Source: Chersky-840 sp963764205 (lineage in GTDB: Bacteria > Actinomycetota > Acidimicrobiia > Acidimicrobiales > UBA8190). From it: DNA of 64,000 nucleotides. The stretch is taken from contig CAVXRN010000006.1 in the NCBI GenBank assembly GCA_963764205.1, positions 992,001 to 1,056,000 on the forward strand. The letters run 5' to 3'. Positions 25,657 through 34,878 of the stretch are shown here, piece by piece. The position numbers were made by a program, and so were the translations under genes. The notes under the pieces were generated by a model. The model made no database searches. It had not been told where the DNA came from and saw nothing but the letters and a program-made list of their open reading frames with translations. Positions within the stretch are counted from its first letter, which is position 1. Each line of letters opens with the position of its first letter.

Positions 25657-26623
25657 AATCGGCGACGATCTGAGCGAGGGTCTCGCCCGCGTCCTCCTGG
25701 ACGAAGTGCCCGGCACCCTCGATCGTGGTGTGGGGCCGCCCTGCGGCGCCGGGCACCCGCTCCTGGAAGACGGTGTCCCAGCCTCTGGTGGCGGGATCGC
25801 TGTCTGCGTACGCCGTGAGGAACGGCTGGTGCCAGTGCTCGAGTGCCTCCATCGTGGCCCGCCCCGCGCGTGCGCCGGGGTCGGTGGGCGTGAGGGGGAT
25901 GAGGCTCGTCATCTGGCGCAGGCCCGCGGTGTAGGTCTGGTCGGGGAAGGGGGCGTCGTAGGCGGCGAGCACTTCCGGGGGCAGCGCCCCCGCGGTGGCG
26001 TAGAGGAACGTGCTCGGCACGAGCTGCGGTGCCCGTTGGCAGTACTGGACGTAGTCGACGAGGGACGCCTCGAGCACCACCCGACCGTCGTCGGTGGCGT
26101 AATTGGCCCAGGCCAGCGTGCCTGCGAGCGTGGGGTCCGAGGTGTGCAGGACGGTGTTCGACGCCACCACCCGGGCGAACCGCTGCGGCGCGGCGGCGAG
26201 CGCGCCGAGCCCGATGGGCCCGCCCCAGTCCTGGACGACCAGCGTGACCTCGGCCAGGTCGAGGTGATCCACAAGGCTCGTCATCCATTGGACGTGGCGG
26301 CGATAGGTGTAGGCGGTGCGGTCGGTCGGCTTGTCGGACCGGCCGAACCCGATGTTGTCCGGGGCGACGGCGCGCAGTCCCCGTCGGGTCAACTCCGGGA
26401 TCATCGTGCGGTACAGGTATGACCACGTGGGCTGGCCGTGCAACAGGAGCACGACGGGGCCGTCGGGTGGGCCCGCGTCGACGTAGTGCATCCGCACAGG
26501 GTCGACGCCCGGCGCGTCGACCGTGATGTAGTTGGGCTCGAAGGGAAAGTCGACGAGCCCGGCGAAGCATGTGTCGGGAGTGCGGGCCACGCCCGGGCCG
26601 GGTCGCTCAGGCCGTCGTGTCAC
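25640..26623 (-). CDS. Haloalkane dehalogenase-like alpha/beta hydrolase
   Basis: About 327 residues with the haloalkane dehalogenase subfamily-I layout. The nucleophile is Asp132 in VVQDWGGPIG with the halide-binding Trp133 just after it; Gln64 in LLHGQPTWSYLYR occupies the second halide-contact position that is Glu in DhlA; and the base is His in GAGHFVQEDAGE. The cap region is about normal length. The family hydrolyses carbon-halogen bonds, but some relatives are epoxide hydrolases. A GTG start overlaps the upstream SnoaL-like stop by 17 bases; an internal start would shorten the N-terminus by about 20 residues. Natural substrate unknown. Confidence 0.85.
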   Translation of the reverse strand: MTRRPERPGPGVARTPDTCFAGLVDFPFEPNYITVDAPGVDPVRMHYVDAGPPDGPVVLLLHGQPTWSYLYRTMIPELTRRGLRAVAPDNIGFGRSDKPTDRTAYTYRRHVQWMTSLVDHLDLAEVTLVVQDWGGPIGLGALAAAPQRFARVVASNTVLHTSDPTLAGTLAWANYATDDGRVVLEASLVDYVQYCQRAPQLVPSTFLYATAGALPPEVLAAYDAPFPDQTYTAGLRQMTSLIPLTPTDPGARAGRATMEALEHWHQPFLTAYADSDPATRGWDTVFQERVPGAAGRPHTTIEGAGHFVQEDAGETLAQIVADFIEAS

Positions 26624-27072
26624 CGGAATGCGCGTTCTTCGCCGCCATCCAGGCTTTGACGGCGGGCGCGAAGTTGGCGGGGTTGTAGACGTCCTCCTCG
26701 GAGGAGAATCGCATGTCCCCGGCGTACTTGAGGATCGTGATGTTGGCCGACTCGTACACCTTGCCGTCGCCGGGGTCGTTGAAGCGGTTCTCGATCTGAC
26801 AGATCCACCAGCCGCGGTCCTCGTCGCACACACACCAGTCGTGGGGGAACATCGTCATCTCGTTGTTGGGCCACTGCGCCATCGTGGCCGAGATCCATTC
26901 GAAGATCTTCTCCCGCCCCACGAAGCGGCCGAAGAGGTGCTCGATGTAGTCGCGCGTCCTCGGTGAACAGCTCGACCCACGGCCGCCAGTCGCCGGTGCG
27001 TCCCGACTCGTTGGCCACGGCCACGTAATTGTCGTGCGCCCGTTGCAGCTCGGCGCGATCCCAGGTTCCCAT
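26607..27072 (-). CDS. SnoaL-like (NTF2 fold) protein (frameshift near 26951-26956)
   Basis: About 155 residues after repair: MGTWDRAELQRAHDNYVAVANES, then ELFTEDA, then in the other frame TRDYIEHLFGRFVGREKIFEWI, DWCVCDEDRGWWICQIENRF and a C-terminal helix. This is a typical SnoaL-type NTF2-fold protein, found as small isomerases, cyclases or ligand-binding partners. The break lies at a CGCGCG run; one added CG gives ELFTEDARDYIEHLFG. It is directly upstream of, and overlaps, the dehalogenase-like gene, so the two may act together. Substrate unknown. Confidence 0.8.
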
Positions 27073-27093
27073 GTCCGACCCCCGTTCCGAGAG

Positions 27094-28048
27094 TCAGTCA
27101 AGCGCGAGAGTGGTGATGCCCGCAAAGAGGTCTGCTGCCAGCGAGCCGTCGCCCGTCACGATCGCCGCCAGGGCGGCGGGATCGACACGGTTGGCCACGA
27201 GCCGGCAGAACTCCGCCGCGTCCACGACGATGCGCACGTCGACCGGGCCCTCGAGCCCGACACCGTCAGCGCCGTCGTCGGCATGGGTGTCCAGGGCCGT
27301 CTGCCACGTCCCCCCGCCGGGGCCGGTCAACACGATCCGGGCGCGGTGTCCGGCACGGGGTCGGCCGGCCCGGGCCATGGCGGCCGGAACCAGGGTGATG
27401 GCGAGGTCGGTCATGAGCCGCAGGCTGGCGGCGTCGGGCGCCTGCAACGGTCGGCCGGTTGCCCGTCGGATGTCCTCTTCGTGTGTCCACATCTCGAACG
27501 TGCGCGGCGACGAGGAGGTCGTCGAGGGGCATGCGCAGACCGTGCAACGACGCCGAGTGGCCCAGCCGGGCCGGGAGCGAGTCGTCGGCCAGCGCTTCGA
27601 ACGTCTCGGTCACCGCGGCGCGCCAGTCGTCGTGGGTCTCTGCGGGGGGTCGACCGTGCTGCGCCGCAGCGAGCGGGTCCGTCGAACGTACGTGGTCGGC
27701 GTCGGCGTGGTCGACGCCGGGCTCGTGCAAAGCCCGGAGGAAGTCGTGCTCCACACCGATCAGATGACCGACCAACCCTTGGACGTCGAGGTCCCGCACG
27801 GTGCGTCGGCACCACTCGGCGCCGTCCAGTGACCCGAGGAGGCGATCGAACGACGCCACCGACCGACGAAAGCCCTCGACCGCGCTGATCGGCGCCGGTT
27901 CGTCGGCGGGTCGACCCGCGGACCGCGCCGCGAGGGCCGCGCCCAGCACGTTGGCGCCGAGGCCGTCGGGCGGACTCTGCGCGTCGGCTTCGGCCAGGGC
28001 GAACTGCAACTCCTCGATCGGGTCGCCGTGAGGGTGGATGTCGGTCAT
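27094..28048 (-). CDS. Mycothiol maleylpyruvate isomerase-type DinB-like protein (frameshift near 27501-27508)
   Basis: About 318 residues after repair. The N-terminal 50 residues (IEELQFALAEADAQSPPDGLGANVLGAAL) resemble the DxxLxxAL plus Pro-Pro-x-x-Leu-x-x-x-Val-Leu stretch of anti-sigma proteins. Next comes a DinB/MDMPI bundle (SFDRLLGSLDGAEWCRRTVRDLDVQGLVGHLIGVEHDFL, whose GHLIGVEHD His residues are likely metal ligands; then the FEMWTHEEDIRRATG region). The C-terminal part is the MDMPI C domain. The frame break at a GCGCG run is healed by one CG. It overlaps the ECF sigma gene by ATGA. I infer a role as the sigma factor's regulator; an enzyme role is also possible. Confidence 0.78.
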
Positions 28049-28725
28049 ACGAGTTCCAGGAGGTTGGGGTCGAGCCAGGACTGGAGCTTGGCGTGGGCCA
28101 ACCGCAGCCTCGACTTGGCCGTGCCCTCGGGGATGCCGAGTGTGGTGGCCACCTCGCGATGCGTCAAGCCGTTGAAGTAGGCGAGCTCGACGGCCTCGCG
28201 CTGTTGGAGGGGAAGCATCTTGATGGCGGCGCGGACCACGTCGGAGAGCTCCGAACGTGCCGCTGCGTCGCCCGGTGTCGCCTCGACCGAAGCGTGGAGA
28301 CGGTGGTGCCGCTGCTCACGCTGGGCCCGACGGCCGTCGCGGCGCATGGCGTCGATGGCACGGCGTTGGGCGTGCACACCGAGGAAGGCGCGCAGCGACC
28401 CCCGGTCGGCGTCGAAGCGTTCGGGTTGCTGCCACAGCGTCACGAAGACGTCCTGGGTGACGTCCTCGGCCGTGGCCGCGTCCCCCGTCAGCCGGCGCGC
28501 CAGCCCGTAGACGAGTGGGCCGTGGCGTTGCCACACCTCGGCCAGGGCCTCGTCGTCCCCCGCCGCCAGCCTGGCCACGAGCACGGCATCTCCCGGGTCC
28601 ACGGCGCGCACGATATCTCCCCGCGCCGATCGATGCCGGGGGAGAGACGACGTCCGGGACACCGGCGCCGGCGCCGGTGCAGGTGCGAGTGCGGGGCCCG
28701 GGCGGCGGCGCGTGAGCAGCATCAT
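28045..28725 (-). CDS. ECF RNA polymerase sigma factor
   Basis: A sigma-70 family factor. Region 2 reads LVYGLARRLTGDAATAEDVTQDVFVTLWQQPERFD, with FLGVHAQRRAIDAMRRDGRR for -10 recognition. Region 4 reads LPLQQREAVELAYFNGLTHREVATTLGIPEGTAKSRLRLAHAKLQ, with the HTH for -35 recognition. The ORF opens at an ATG at 28725, but a start about 40 residues later, just before the DPGDAVLVARLA segment, is equally plausible because the first part is low-complexity Pro/Ala/Arg. Its stop overlaps the DinB-like gene (ATGA). Target promoters are not known; autoregulation is common in such pairs. Confidence 0.92.
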   Translation of the reverse strand: MMLLTRRRPGPALAPAPAPAPVSRTSSLPRHRSARGDIVRAVDPGDAVLVARLAAGDDEALAEVWQRHGPLVYGLARRLTGDAATAEDVTQDVFVTLWQQPERFDADRGSLRAFLGVHAQRRAIDAMRRDGRRAQREQRHHRLHASVEATPGDAAARSELSDVVRAAIKMLPLQQREAVELAYFNGLTHREVATTLGIPEGTAKSRLRLAHAKLQSWLDPNLLELV

Positions 28726-28909
28726 CTCCAGGTGTTCGTCGCCCTGGGCGCGGCCGGATCACCACCGCTCCGGGTTTTCTGGGAATGAGCTGGGCCCGTC
28801 GTAGGACCCCGGAGGTACGCACTGTGTTTTTTGCGGTCCGGTGAACCGCGGCACCCCGCGGCGGCGAAAGAAGCGGCAACGAAGCCACTCCGTCGAAGGG
28901 GGACGTCCC

Positions 28910-29314
28910 ATGGGTGCCGAGGACAACATCAAGACGATCCAGGCGATCTACGAGGCCTTTGGTCGCGGTGACGTGGGGACGATCCTCGAAGCCGTGACCG
29001 ACGACGTCGACTGGGCGTCGGACACGAGCTCGACCGTGGCGCCGTGGTACGGGGTGAAGCACGGCAAGGAGGGCGTCGGCTCGTTCTTCGCGGCATTCGG
29101 CACGACCATGGACGTCGACGAGTTCACGCCGCTCACCTACGCCGCCGATGACGACGCCGTGTTCGCGTTGGTGCGGTTCCGGGGTAGTCCGCGCAGCACC
29201 AAGAAGACCATCGAGATGACCCTGCACCACTACTTCCGGTTCCGGGGCGGCAAGATCTTCTACTACCGCGGCACCGAGGACAGCGCGCAGACCGAAGCGG
29301 CGCTCCGTCCCTGA
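28910..29314 (+). CDS. SnoaL-like/ketosteroid isomerase-fold protein, 134 aa
   Basis: A small NTF2-fold protein: NIKTIQAIYEAFGRGDVGTILEAVTDDVDWA (Asp pair typical of the SnoaL/ketosteroid isomerase first helices), then PWYGVKHGKEGVGSFFAAFG and MTLHHYFRFRGGKIFYYRGTEDS. The ATG follows a strong GAAGGGGGACG ribosome site; the open frame upstream is a shadow. It is divergent from the ECF sigma factor gene. Function unknown; such proteins often respond to stress. Confidence 0.88.
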   Translation: MGAEDNIKTIQAIYEAFGRGDVGTILEAVTDDVDWASDTSSTVAPWYGVKHGKEGVGSFFAAFGTTMDVDEFTPLTYAADDDAVFALVRFRGSPRSTKKTIEMTLHHYFRFRGGKIFYYRGTEDSAQTEAALRP

Positions 29315-29338
29315 CGGGCGCACGCGGCCCGTCCCGGA

Positions 29339-32125
29339 TCACGGGGGGCCGGCTGCGCCTCGGGCGACGTCGAAGGCTTCCTGGAAACTGAGCCGGCCGC
29401 CGTCGGCGAAGAGGCGCTCGAAATGCTCCTCGCCCAGATGGGAGCGCACCTCGGCGATGCTGTGGCGACGATAGCGATCTTCGGGCTCTTGACAGGACTC
29501 ACCGGTCCGGTCGAAGAGCGATTGTGCGACGCCGTGCAGCACCGCTCCTCGATCCCAGTCGCCCCGATCAGTCGCCAGACAGGCAAGGCCGAGACTGGCA
29601 TAGGCGATGCCCGGGAGCTCTCCTCTCCGGCGGCTCTGGCGGAGCGCGTCCTCGAACATCGAACCCGCGCCGTCACCGTCTCCCTCTTCGCGCAACACCC
29701 AACCCAGGTTGATCGGGATGTTGTGGAGTTCTGCTCCCATCGCCCGTCCGGCCTGTGCGGCCTGCTCCAAGTGCGATCGAGCGGCGGCCGTGTCGCCTGC
29801 GTCGAGGGCGTAGACGCCGGCGTTGTTGTGCAACATCACGGTCAAGAACAGATCGCCCGAACGGCGACTGCAGGCGAGGGCCTCGGTCATCAGTTCTTCG
29901 ACCCGTGCGGGCTGGATTTGTTTGCGGCACAGCAGGTACATCAGCAGGCTCTCACCCAATGCGATGTCGTCGTCGAGCAACCTGGCCCGATCGACGGCCT
30001 CGTTCCCGAATGCAAGGCCCTCGGCGTAATCGCCGGTGAAGTAGCAGACGGCGCACAGCATGGCCAGGGACTCGGCCAGCAATGATGGCTCGTCCACTTG
30101 CCGCGCGATGTGGACCGCCCGTTCTCCGATGCGCTTGGCCACCGTGGTGTCGACGTGGCGAGCGACAAATGTGATCGTCGTCAACGCCCGGGCGAGAAGT
30201 TCGGGGTCCGTGCCCGCGTCCGGGCGCTCGAGCACCGGCATGAACAGGGCGAGACTGTCCTCGCTGCGCTCCCGCAACCACAGATAGCGCCGAAGGGCAA
30301 CGGCAAACCGGAGGACCGACGAGGTTCCGCGCTCCGCGCCGGCTGCATGCTGGATCGCTTTTCGTAGGTTGGCCTGATCGGTGTCCAGTATCGCCAACCA
30401 CCGGCCCAGGTCGGGCCCCGAAAGGTGGGGAGCAGCCTGTTCGGCGAGCGAGAGGAAGTGCGCGCAGTGTGCGACTGCGACCGCTACCGCTTCGGTCTCG
30501 CTCCACGACACGAGGTGCTCGCCGCCGAACTGCCGGATGGTCTCGAGCAGGCGGTAGCGAACCGTTCCCCCGACCGGGTCTGCCACGACAAGACTCTTGT
30601 CCACCAGCGACCCCAGAAGGTCCGTGACGTCGAACACCTCGATGTCGCCAAAACCACAGACCGCCTCGGCGGCTTCGAGATCGAATCCCTCCGCGAACAC
30701 CGAGAGCCGTCTCAGCACACACTGCTCGGGCCCGTTGAGGAGCGAATAGGACCAGTCCACCGTGGCCTGCAACGTCTGTTGGCGAGGCAGTGCGTTGCGA
30801 CTGCCTCCGGTGAGGAGGCGGAACCGCTGGTCGAGGCGGTCGTGCAGGCTGGCGAGCGACAGCGAACGCAGTCGCGCTGCAGCCAGCTCGATGGCGAGCG
30901 GCATCCCGTCCAGTCGCCTGCAGATCGATGTCACGAGCGGACTGGTGTCACTGTTCAGGACCAGGTCGACGCCCTGCGCCTTGGCCCGATCCAGGAAGAG
31001 CGCTATCGCGTCCGACCCCCCGATCGATTCGATTCCTTCGTCATCGGACTCGGGAAGCGACAGCGACGGCACCCGATAGATCGTTTCCCCACTGATGCCG
31101 AGCGGCTCGCGGCTGGTGGTCATGAGGTGGACCTGTGGGCACCTCTGCAAGATCGTTTCGGCGATCTTGGCGCACTCCCCGATCACGTGCTCGCAGTTGT
31201 CGAGCACGATCAGGATCCGTTGGGGTGCAAGAGCGTCGAGGAGGGTCTCGAGCGCGGGTCGACCGGGCTGACCCGTGACCCCGAGCGCCTCGTTGATGGT
31301 CGAGGCCACCATCTCGTGTTCGCTCACGGGAGCGAGCTCGACCAGCCAGACGCCGTCCCCCGATCCGTCGAGCAGCTCGGCCGCCACATGCAGGGCGAGA
31401 CGTGTCTTTCCTGTTCCGCCGGCCCCGGTCAGCGTGACGAGCCGAGCCGACTCGACCAGGTGTCGCAGCTCGGCCTGTTCAGTCTCGCGGCCCACGAACG
31501 TCGCTGATTGTGCCGGCAGGTTGTTGGGGAGCGCGGGGTTGTCGAGCGAGTGCAGCGACGGGAAGTCGGCTATGAGGCCCTCGCTTTGGAGCTGGAAGAC
31601 CTGTTCCGGTCGGCCGAGGTCCTTCAGGCGGTGGGGCCCGAGATCCTGCAGCGACGCACCCGTCGGCAGTGAGTCACGCAGGAGACCGGCCGCGGCTGCC
31701 GACACAAGGACCTGGCCCCCGTGGGCGACTGCCGCGATGCGGGCGGCACGATGGACCTCGAGGCCCACGAAGCCGGTTGTCGTCTCGGCCACTTCGCCGC
31801 AGTGCATGCCCATCCGCACCCGGACCTGCTCGTCGATCGGCCAGGCGTGAGCCCCGAGGTCCCTTTGGATCTCGATGACCGCCGAGACGCACGCGCTCGG
31901 GGACGAGAACACCGCGAAGAACCCGTCTCCTTGGGTGCTGACCTCCGTCCCTCCGTGGTGGGCCAGGCCGGCGCGGATGAGGGAGTGGTGAGTGGCCAGG
32001 ACCTCGGCATACGTGTTGTGTCCCACGCGCTGGAGCAGCGCGGTCGAACCTTCGATGTCGGTGAAAAGGAACGTCAGGGTTCTCGTGGGTAAAGCGTAAG
32101 GGATCGAACTGCCCCGGGGCCGCAC
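29339..32125 (-). CDS. Class III nucleotidyl cyclase - NTPase - TPR regulator, 928 aa
   Basis: Residues 15-180 are a class III adenylate/guanylate cyclase domain: FTDIEGST carries the first metal Asp23 and STQGDGFFAVF the second, Asp68. Then comes an AAA/STAND-type NTPase with Walker A GAGGTGKT at 235-242, LIVLDNCEHV and TTSREPLGI, a winged-helix region near RRLSVFAEGFDLEAAE, and a C-terminal half of alpha-helical TPR-like repeats (ESLAMLCAVCYFTGDYAEGLAFGN and similar). The same core occurs in many actinobacterial LuxR-family regulators, but no C-terminal LuxR helix-turn-helix is seen here. It may produce cAMP in response to a ligand bound by the repeats. GTG start at 32125. Confidence 0.9.
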   Translation of the reverse strand: MRPRGSSIPYALPTRTLTFLFTDIEGSTALLQRVGHNTYAEVLATHHSLIRAGLAHHGGTEVSTQGDGFFAVFSSPSACVSAVIEIQRDLGAHAWPIDEQVRVRMGMHCGEVAETTTGFVGLEVHRAARIAAVAHGGQVLVSAAAAGLLRDSLPTGASLQDLGPHRLKDLGRPEQVFQLQSEGLIADFPSLHSLDNPALPNNLPAQSATFVGRETEQAELRHLVESARLVTLTGAGGTGKTRLALHVAAELLDGSGDGVWLVELAPVSEHEMVASTINEALGVTGQPGRPALETLLDALAPQRILIVLDNCEHVIGECAKIAETILQRCPQVHLMTTSREPLGISGETIYRVPSLSLPESDDEGIESIGGSDAIALFLDRAKAQGVDLVLNSDTSPLVTSICRRLDGMPLAIELAAARLRSLSLASLHDRLDQRFRLLTGGSRNALPRQQTLQATVDWSYSLLNGPEQCVLRRLSVFAEGFDLEAAEAVCGFGDIEVFDVTDLLGSLVDKSLVVADPVGGTVRYRLLETIRQFGGEHLVSWSETEAVAVAVAHCAHFLSLAEQAAPHLSGPDLGRWLAILDTDQANLRKAIQHAAGAERGTSSVLRFAVALRRYLWLRERSEDSLALFMPVLERPDAGTDPELLARALTTITFVARHVDTTVAKRIGERAVHIARQVDEPSLLAESLAMLCAVCYFTGDYAEGLAFGNEAVDRARLLDDDIALGESLLMYLLCRKQIQPARVEELMTEALACSRRSGDLFLTVMLHNNAGVYALDAGDTAAARSHLEQAAQAGRAMGAELHNIPINLGWVLREEGDGDGAGSMFEDALRQSRRRGELPGIAYASLGLACLATDRGDWDRGAVLHGVAQSLFDRTGESCQEPEDRYRRHSIAEVRSHLGEEHFERLFADGGRLSFQEAFDVARGAAGPP

Positions 32126-32190
32126 CGCGCGTAGCCTTGACGTGATGACGTCGCCCTCGATGGCCCGCGAGCAGCTGGGACCGGGCTGAC

Positions 32191-32940
32191 GTGCACGGCG
32201 CCACGTTCGTCCTGCTGACGTCGGTCTTTCTGGCCAGCTCGGTCGAGATGGTCGAAGCGCTGACCATCGTCGTCGCCGTGGGTGTCACCCGGGGATGGCG
32301 TTCCGCCCTCGAGGGGGCCGCCGTGGCCCTCGTGATTCTGTTCGTCCTGGTGGTGACCGTCGGCCCTGCGCTCATCCACTACGTGCCGTTGAACACGCTG
32401 CGCATCGTGGTGGGGGTCCTCTTGCTCGTGTTCGGGTTGCAGTGGTTGCGCAAGGCGGTGCTGCGCGCCGTCGGATTGAAGGCCAAGCACGACGAGAACG
32501 CCATCTTCAGCGAACAGGTAGCCGAGCTCTCGACCGAAGCCCGGCCGGCGGGTGGGCGTGACTCGGCCGCGTTCACCGTGGCGTTCAAGGGTGTGTTCCT
32601 CGAAGGACTCGAGGTTGTCGTGATCGTGTTGACCCTGGGCGTCGCCGATCACCGACTGGGGTTGGCCGCCGCCGCCGCGGGCGCGGCGGTCGTCGTGGTC
32701 GGGGTGGTCGGGGCCGTGGTGGCGCGGCAGTTGGCGGGGGTGCCGGAGAACGCCATGAAGATGGTGGTGGGCGTCATGCTCGTGAGCTTCGGGACGTTCT
32801 GGTCGGGCGAAGGGGTCGGGGTCCACTGGCCCGGGTCGGACCTCGCGCTGCCCGTGCTCGTTGGGGTGTACGCCCTCGTGGCATGGGCCACCGTCACGAT
32901 GGTGGGACGAGATCGGCGGACCGGTGTCGGTGTCGCCTGA
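32191..32940 (+). CDS. COG4280-type multi-pass membrane protein
   Basis: A 249-residue protein with about six membrane helices. A conserved acidic motif occurs in helix 1 (SSVEMVEALTIVVAVG) and again in the second half (GVFLEGLEVVVIVLTLG), as in TMEM165/TerC-like exporters with paired ExxE-type motifs. The soluble loop GLKAKHDENAIFSEQVAEL is typical of COG4280 proteins. Function not established; the paired Glu motifs suggest cation transport. GTG start. The stop overlaps the next gene by 17 bases, so the two membrane proteins are co-translated. Confidence 0.8.
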   Translation: MHGATFVLLTSVFLASSVEMVEALTIVVAVGVTRGWRSALEGAAVALVILFVLVVTVGPALIHYVPLNTLRIVVGVLLLVFGLQWLRKAVLRAVGLKAKHDENAIFSEQVAELSTEARPAGGRDSAAFTVAFKGVFLEGLEVVVIVLTLGVADHRLGLAAAAAGAAVVVVGVVGAVVARQLAGVPENAMKMVVGVMLVSFGTFWSGEGVGVHWPGSDLALPVLVGVYALVAWATVTMVGRDRRTGVGVA

Positions 32941-33199
32941 CGGGGCGCACCAGGCCGAGGGCCCGCCGGCGTCGCTCCTACGCCGCTGGGTCACGGCCTT
33001 CGGGCACTTCTGGTGGGAGTTCCTGGTGGGCGACACCCCCGAGCTGCTGGTCGGCGCGGTGCTGTCGGTGGCCGTCACGGCGCTGCTCGCCCATCATGGG
33101 GCGGCCCGGGCCCTCACCGTGGGCTCGCTCCCGGTGCTCGTCGTCGTGGTGCTCGGAGTGTCGCTGCGACGCGCCCGACGCGCGGCGCGGCGTTCCTGA
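32924..33199 (+). CDS. Small membrane protein, 91 aa, co-translated with COG4280 protein
   Basis: It starts within the upstream gene's last codons (GTG at 32924) and encodes a soluble N-terminus, a WVTAFGHFWWEFLVGDTPELLVGA segment, and two helices VAVTALLAH and LPVLVVVVLGVSL, ending in a basic tail RRARRAARRS. I do not recognise the family, but the aromatic-rich FWWEFLVGDTPEL motif and tight coupling suggest a small partner of the upstream carrier-like protein. Confidence 0.65.
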   Translation: MSVSPDGAHQAEGPPASLLRRWVTAFGHFWWEFLVGDTPELLVGAVLSVAVTALLAHHGAARALTVGSLPVLVVVVLGVSLRRARRAARRS

Positions 33200-33213
33200 C
33201 GTCGCAGTCCCCG

Positions 33214-33273
33214 CCGCGAGCCGTGTCGGCCGCGTGTCGAGTCCGCCGCGTGCCGTGTCGACCGCGAGCCGTG
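33214..33273. repeat. Degenerate repeats of a CCGCGAGCCGTGTC unit in the convergent gap
   Basis: Several related copies (CCGCGAGCCGTGTCGG, CCGCGTGCCGTGTCGA, CCGCGAGCCGTGTCAG) fill the 74-bp space between the stops of two convergent genes. No hairpin with a T-run is seen. Confidence 0.7.
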
Positions 33274-34847
33274 TCAGCCCGGGAACGGCTTGTCGGCCAG
33301 CTCGTCGCGGAGCTTGTACTTGAGCACCTTGTTCAGGGTCTCGTTGCGAGGCAGGGCGTCGACGACCTCGAGTTGCTCGGGGACCTTCTGCTTCATGAGT
33401 TCGGCGGCGCGGAGGTGCTCCACCATCTCGTCGAAGGTCAGTGGTTCGGCCCCCGGGGCGGTCTCGACCACGGCGCACACCCGCTCGCCCCGTTCGCGGT
33501 CGGGCAATCCCACCACGGCCACGTCCCCGACCTTGGGGTGGGTGTAGAGCAGGTCCTCGATCTCCTTGGCCGAGATGTTCTCGCCCTTTCGGATGATGAT
33601 GTCCTTGAGCCGCCCCGTGAGCACCAGGTGGCCGTCGGGCCGGAAGTGGCCCACGTCACCGGTACGGAAGAAGCCCTCCTCGTCGAACGCCTCGATGCTC
33701 AGGACCGGGTCGGTGTAGCCCTTGCACACCATGTCGCCCCGGACCCGGACCTCGCCGTCGGCACCGACAGGAGCGTCGTCCTCGTCGAGTGTCACGATGC
33801 GGATCTCGGCGCCGAAGACGGGCTTGCCCACGGTGTTGGCCAGTTGGTCGTCGGTGTCGGAGGGCGAGCCCATGCAGATCATGGGGATCTCGGTCATGCC
33901 GTAGCCGTGCGCCACCACGACGCCGATCTCGCGGCCGACCTCGTAGAAGATCTCGGGCGGCATGGGCGCACCGCCCCCCGACAGGACGCGCAGCGACGGG
34001 ATGATCTTGTTGCCCGGTTGCTTGCGCTGCTCGTTGAGATAGGCCATGGTAGAACGCGGTGCTGCCCCCGGCCATGGTCACGCCCTGGCGGTGAGAACAC
34101 GTCGACGGCCACCGTGGGGACGAACGCCTCGAGCAACACGGTCGTGAACCCGATGGCGAGCACCATGACGAGGTAGTCGGGGCCGGCGATGTGGGCGAAG
34201 GGAAAGGCGATGGACCCCACGTCCTTCTCGGTCAGCTCCACCGCCATGGCGAGCCCGCGGCCGCCGGTCACGAGGGTGGTGTCGGAGTGGCGCACACCCT
34301 TGGGGTCCGACGTGGTGCCCGAGGTGTAGTAGATCCACCGGACCTCGTCCTGGTCGGGCGACGAGGCGGATGGCGGGGGAGGGGGCAAGGTGGCGGGGTC
34401 GCCCTCGGGGAGCGAGTCGTAGGCGACGACCACGGTCGGAGGACGCTCGAGGCCCGCCCCGATCTTCTCCGCCATGGCGACGAAGTCGAAGTCCTTCCAC
34501 GTGCCGGGGACGAAGAAGAACTCCGCCCCCGTCTGGGCCAACGCGAAGGCCACCTCGCGTTCGCGGTAGATGTGGATGATGGGGTTCTGGACCACGCCCA
34601 GACGGGCCAGCGCCATCGAGAGCACGATCGTCTCGATGCGGGTGGGCAGCTGCCACGAGACCGGCGTCGACGGGCCCACGCCCATGTCGTGCAGTCCCGC
34701 CGCGGTGACCTCGCACCGGTGGCGGAACTCGCCGAAGGTAATGGACCGACCCGACTCGTCGACGAGCATGCGCCGGTCCGGAGACGCGGCCGCTCTGGCC
34801 TGCACGAGCTCCCACATCGACCCTACGTCGTAGATGGCGTCGGCCAC
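33274..34847 (-). CDS. Acyl-CoA synthetase, cyclohexanecarboxylate-CoA-ligase-like (two frameshifts near 34050 and 34090)
   Basis: About 525 residues after repair. The A3 motif is YYTSGTTSDPKGVRHSD, A5 is AHGYGMTEI, A7 is RTGDVGHFRPDGHLVLTGR and A10 carries the catalytic Lys in ETLNKVLKYKL. The segment HIYREREVAFALAQTGAEFFFVPGTW is typical of cyclohexanecarboxylate-CoA ligase and related acyl-CoA synthetases. Two breaks occur close together (34043-34058 and 34085-34092); the second is healed by one CG, the first by a two-base insertion or a one-base deletion. It activates a carboxylic acid. It sits immediately beside a thiolase gene on the same strand and so may belong to the same pathway. 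Confidence 0.85.
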
Positions 34848-34878
34848 GTCGTTCCCTCCCGGCTCGGACGACGTTCGA

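Noticed and set aside
33200..33273. A small RNA in the repeat-filled convergent gap
   Set aside because: No stable hairpin with a T-run and no promoter-like sequence seen.
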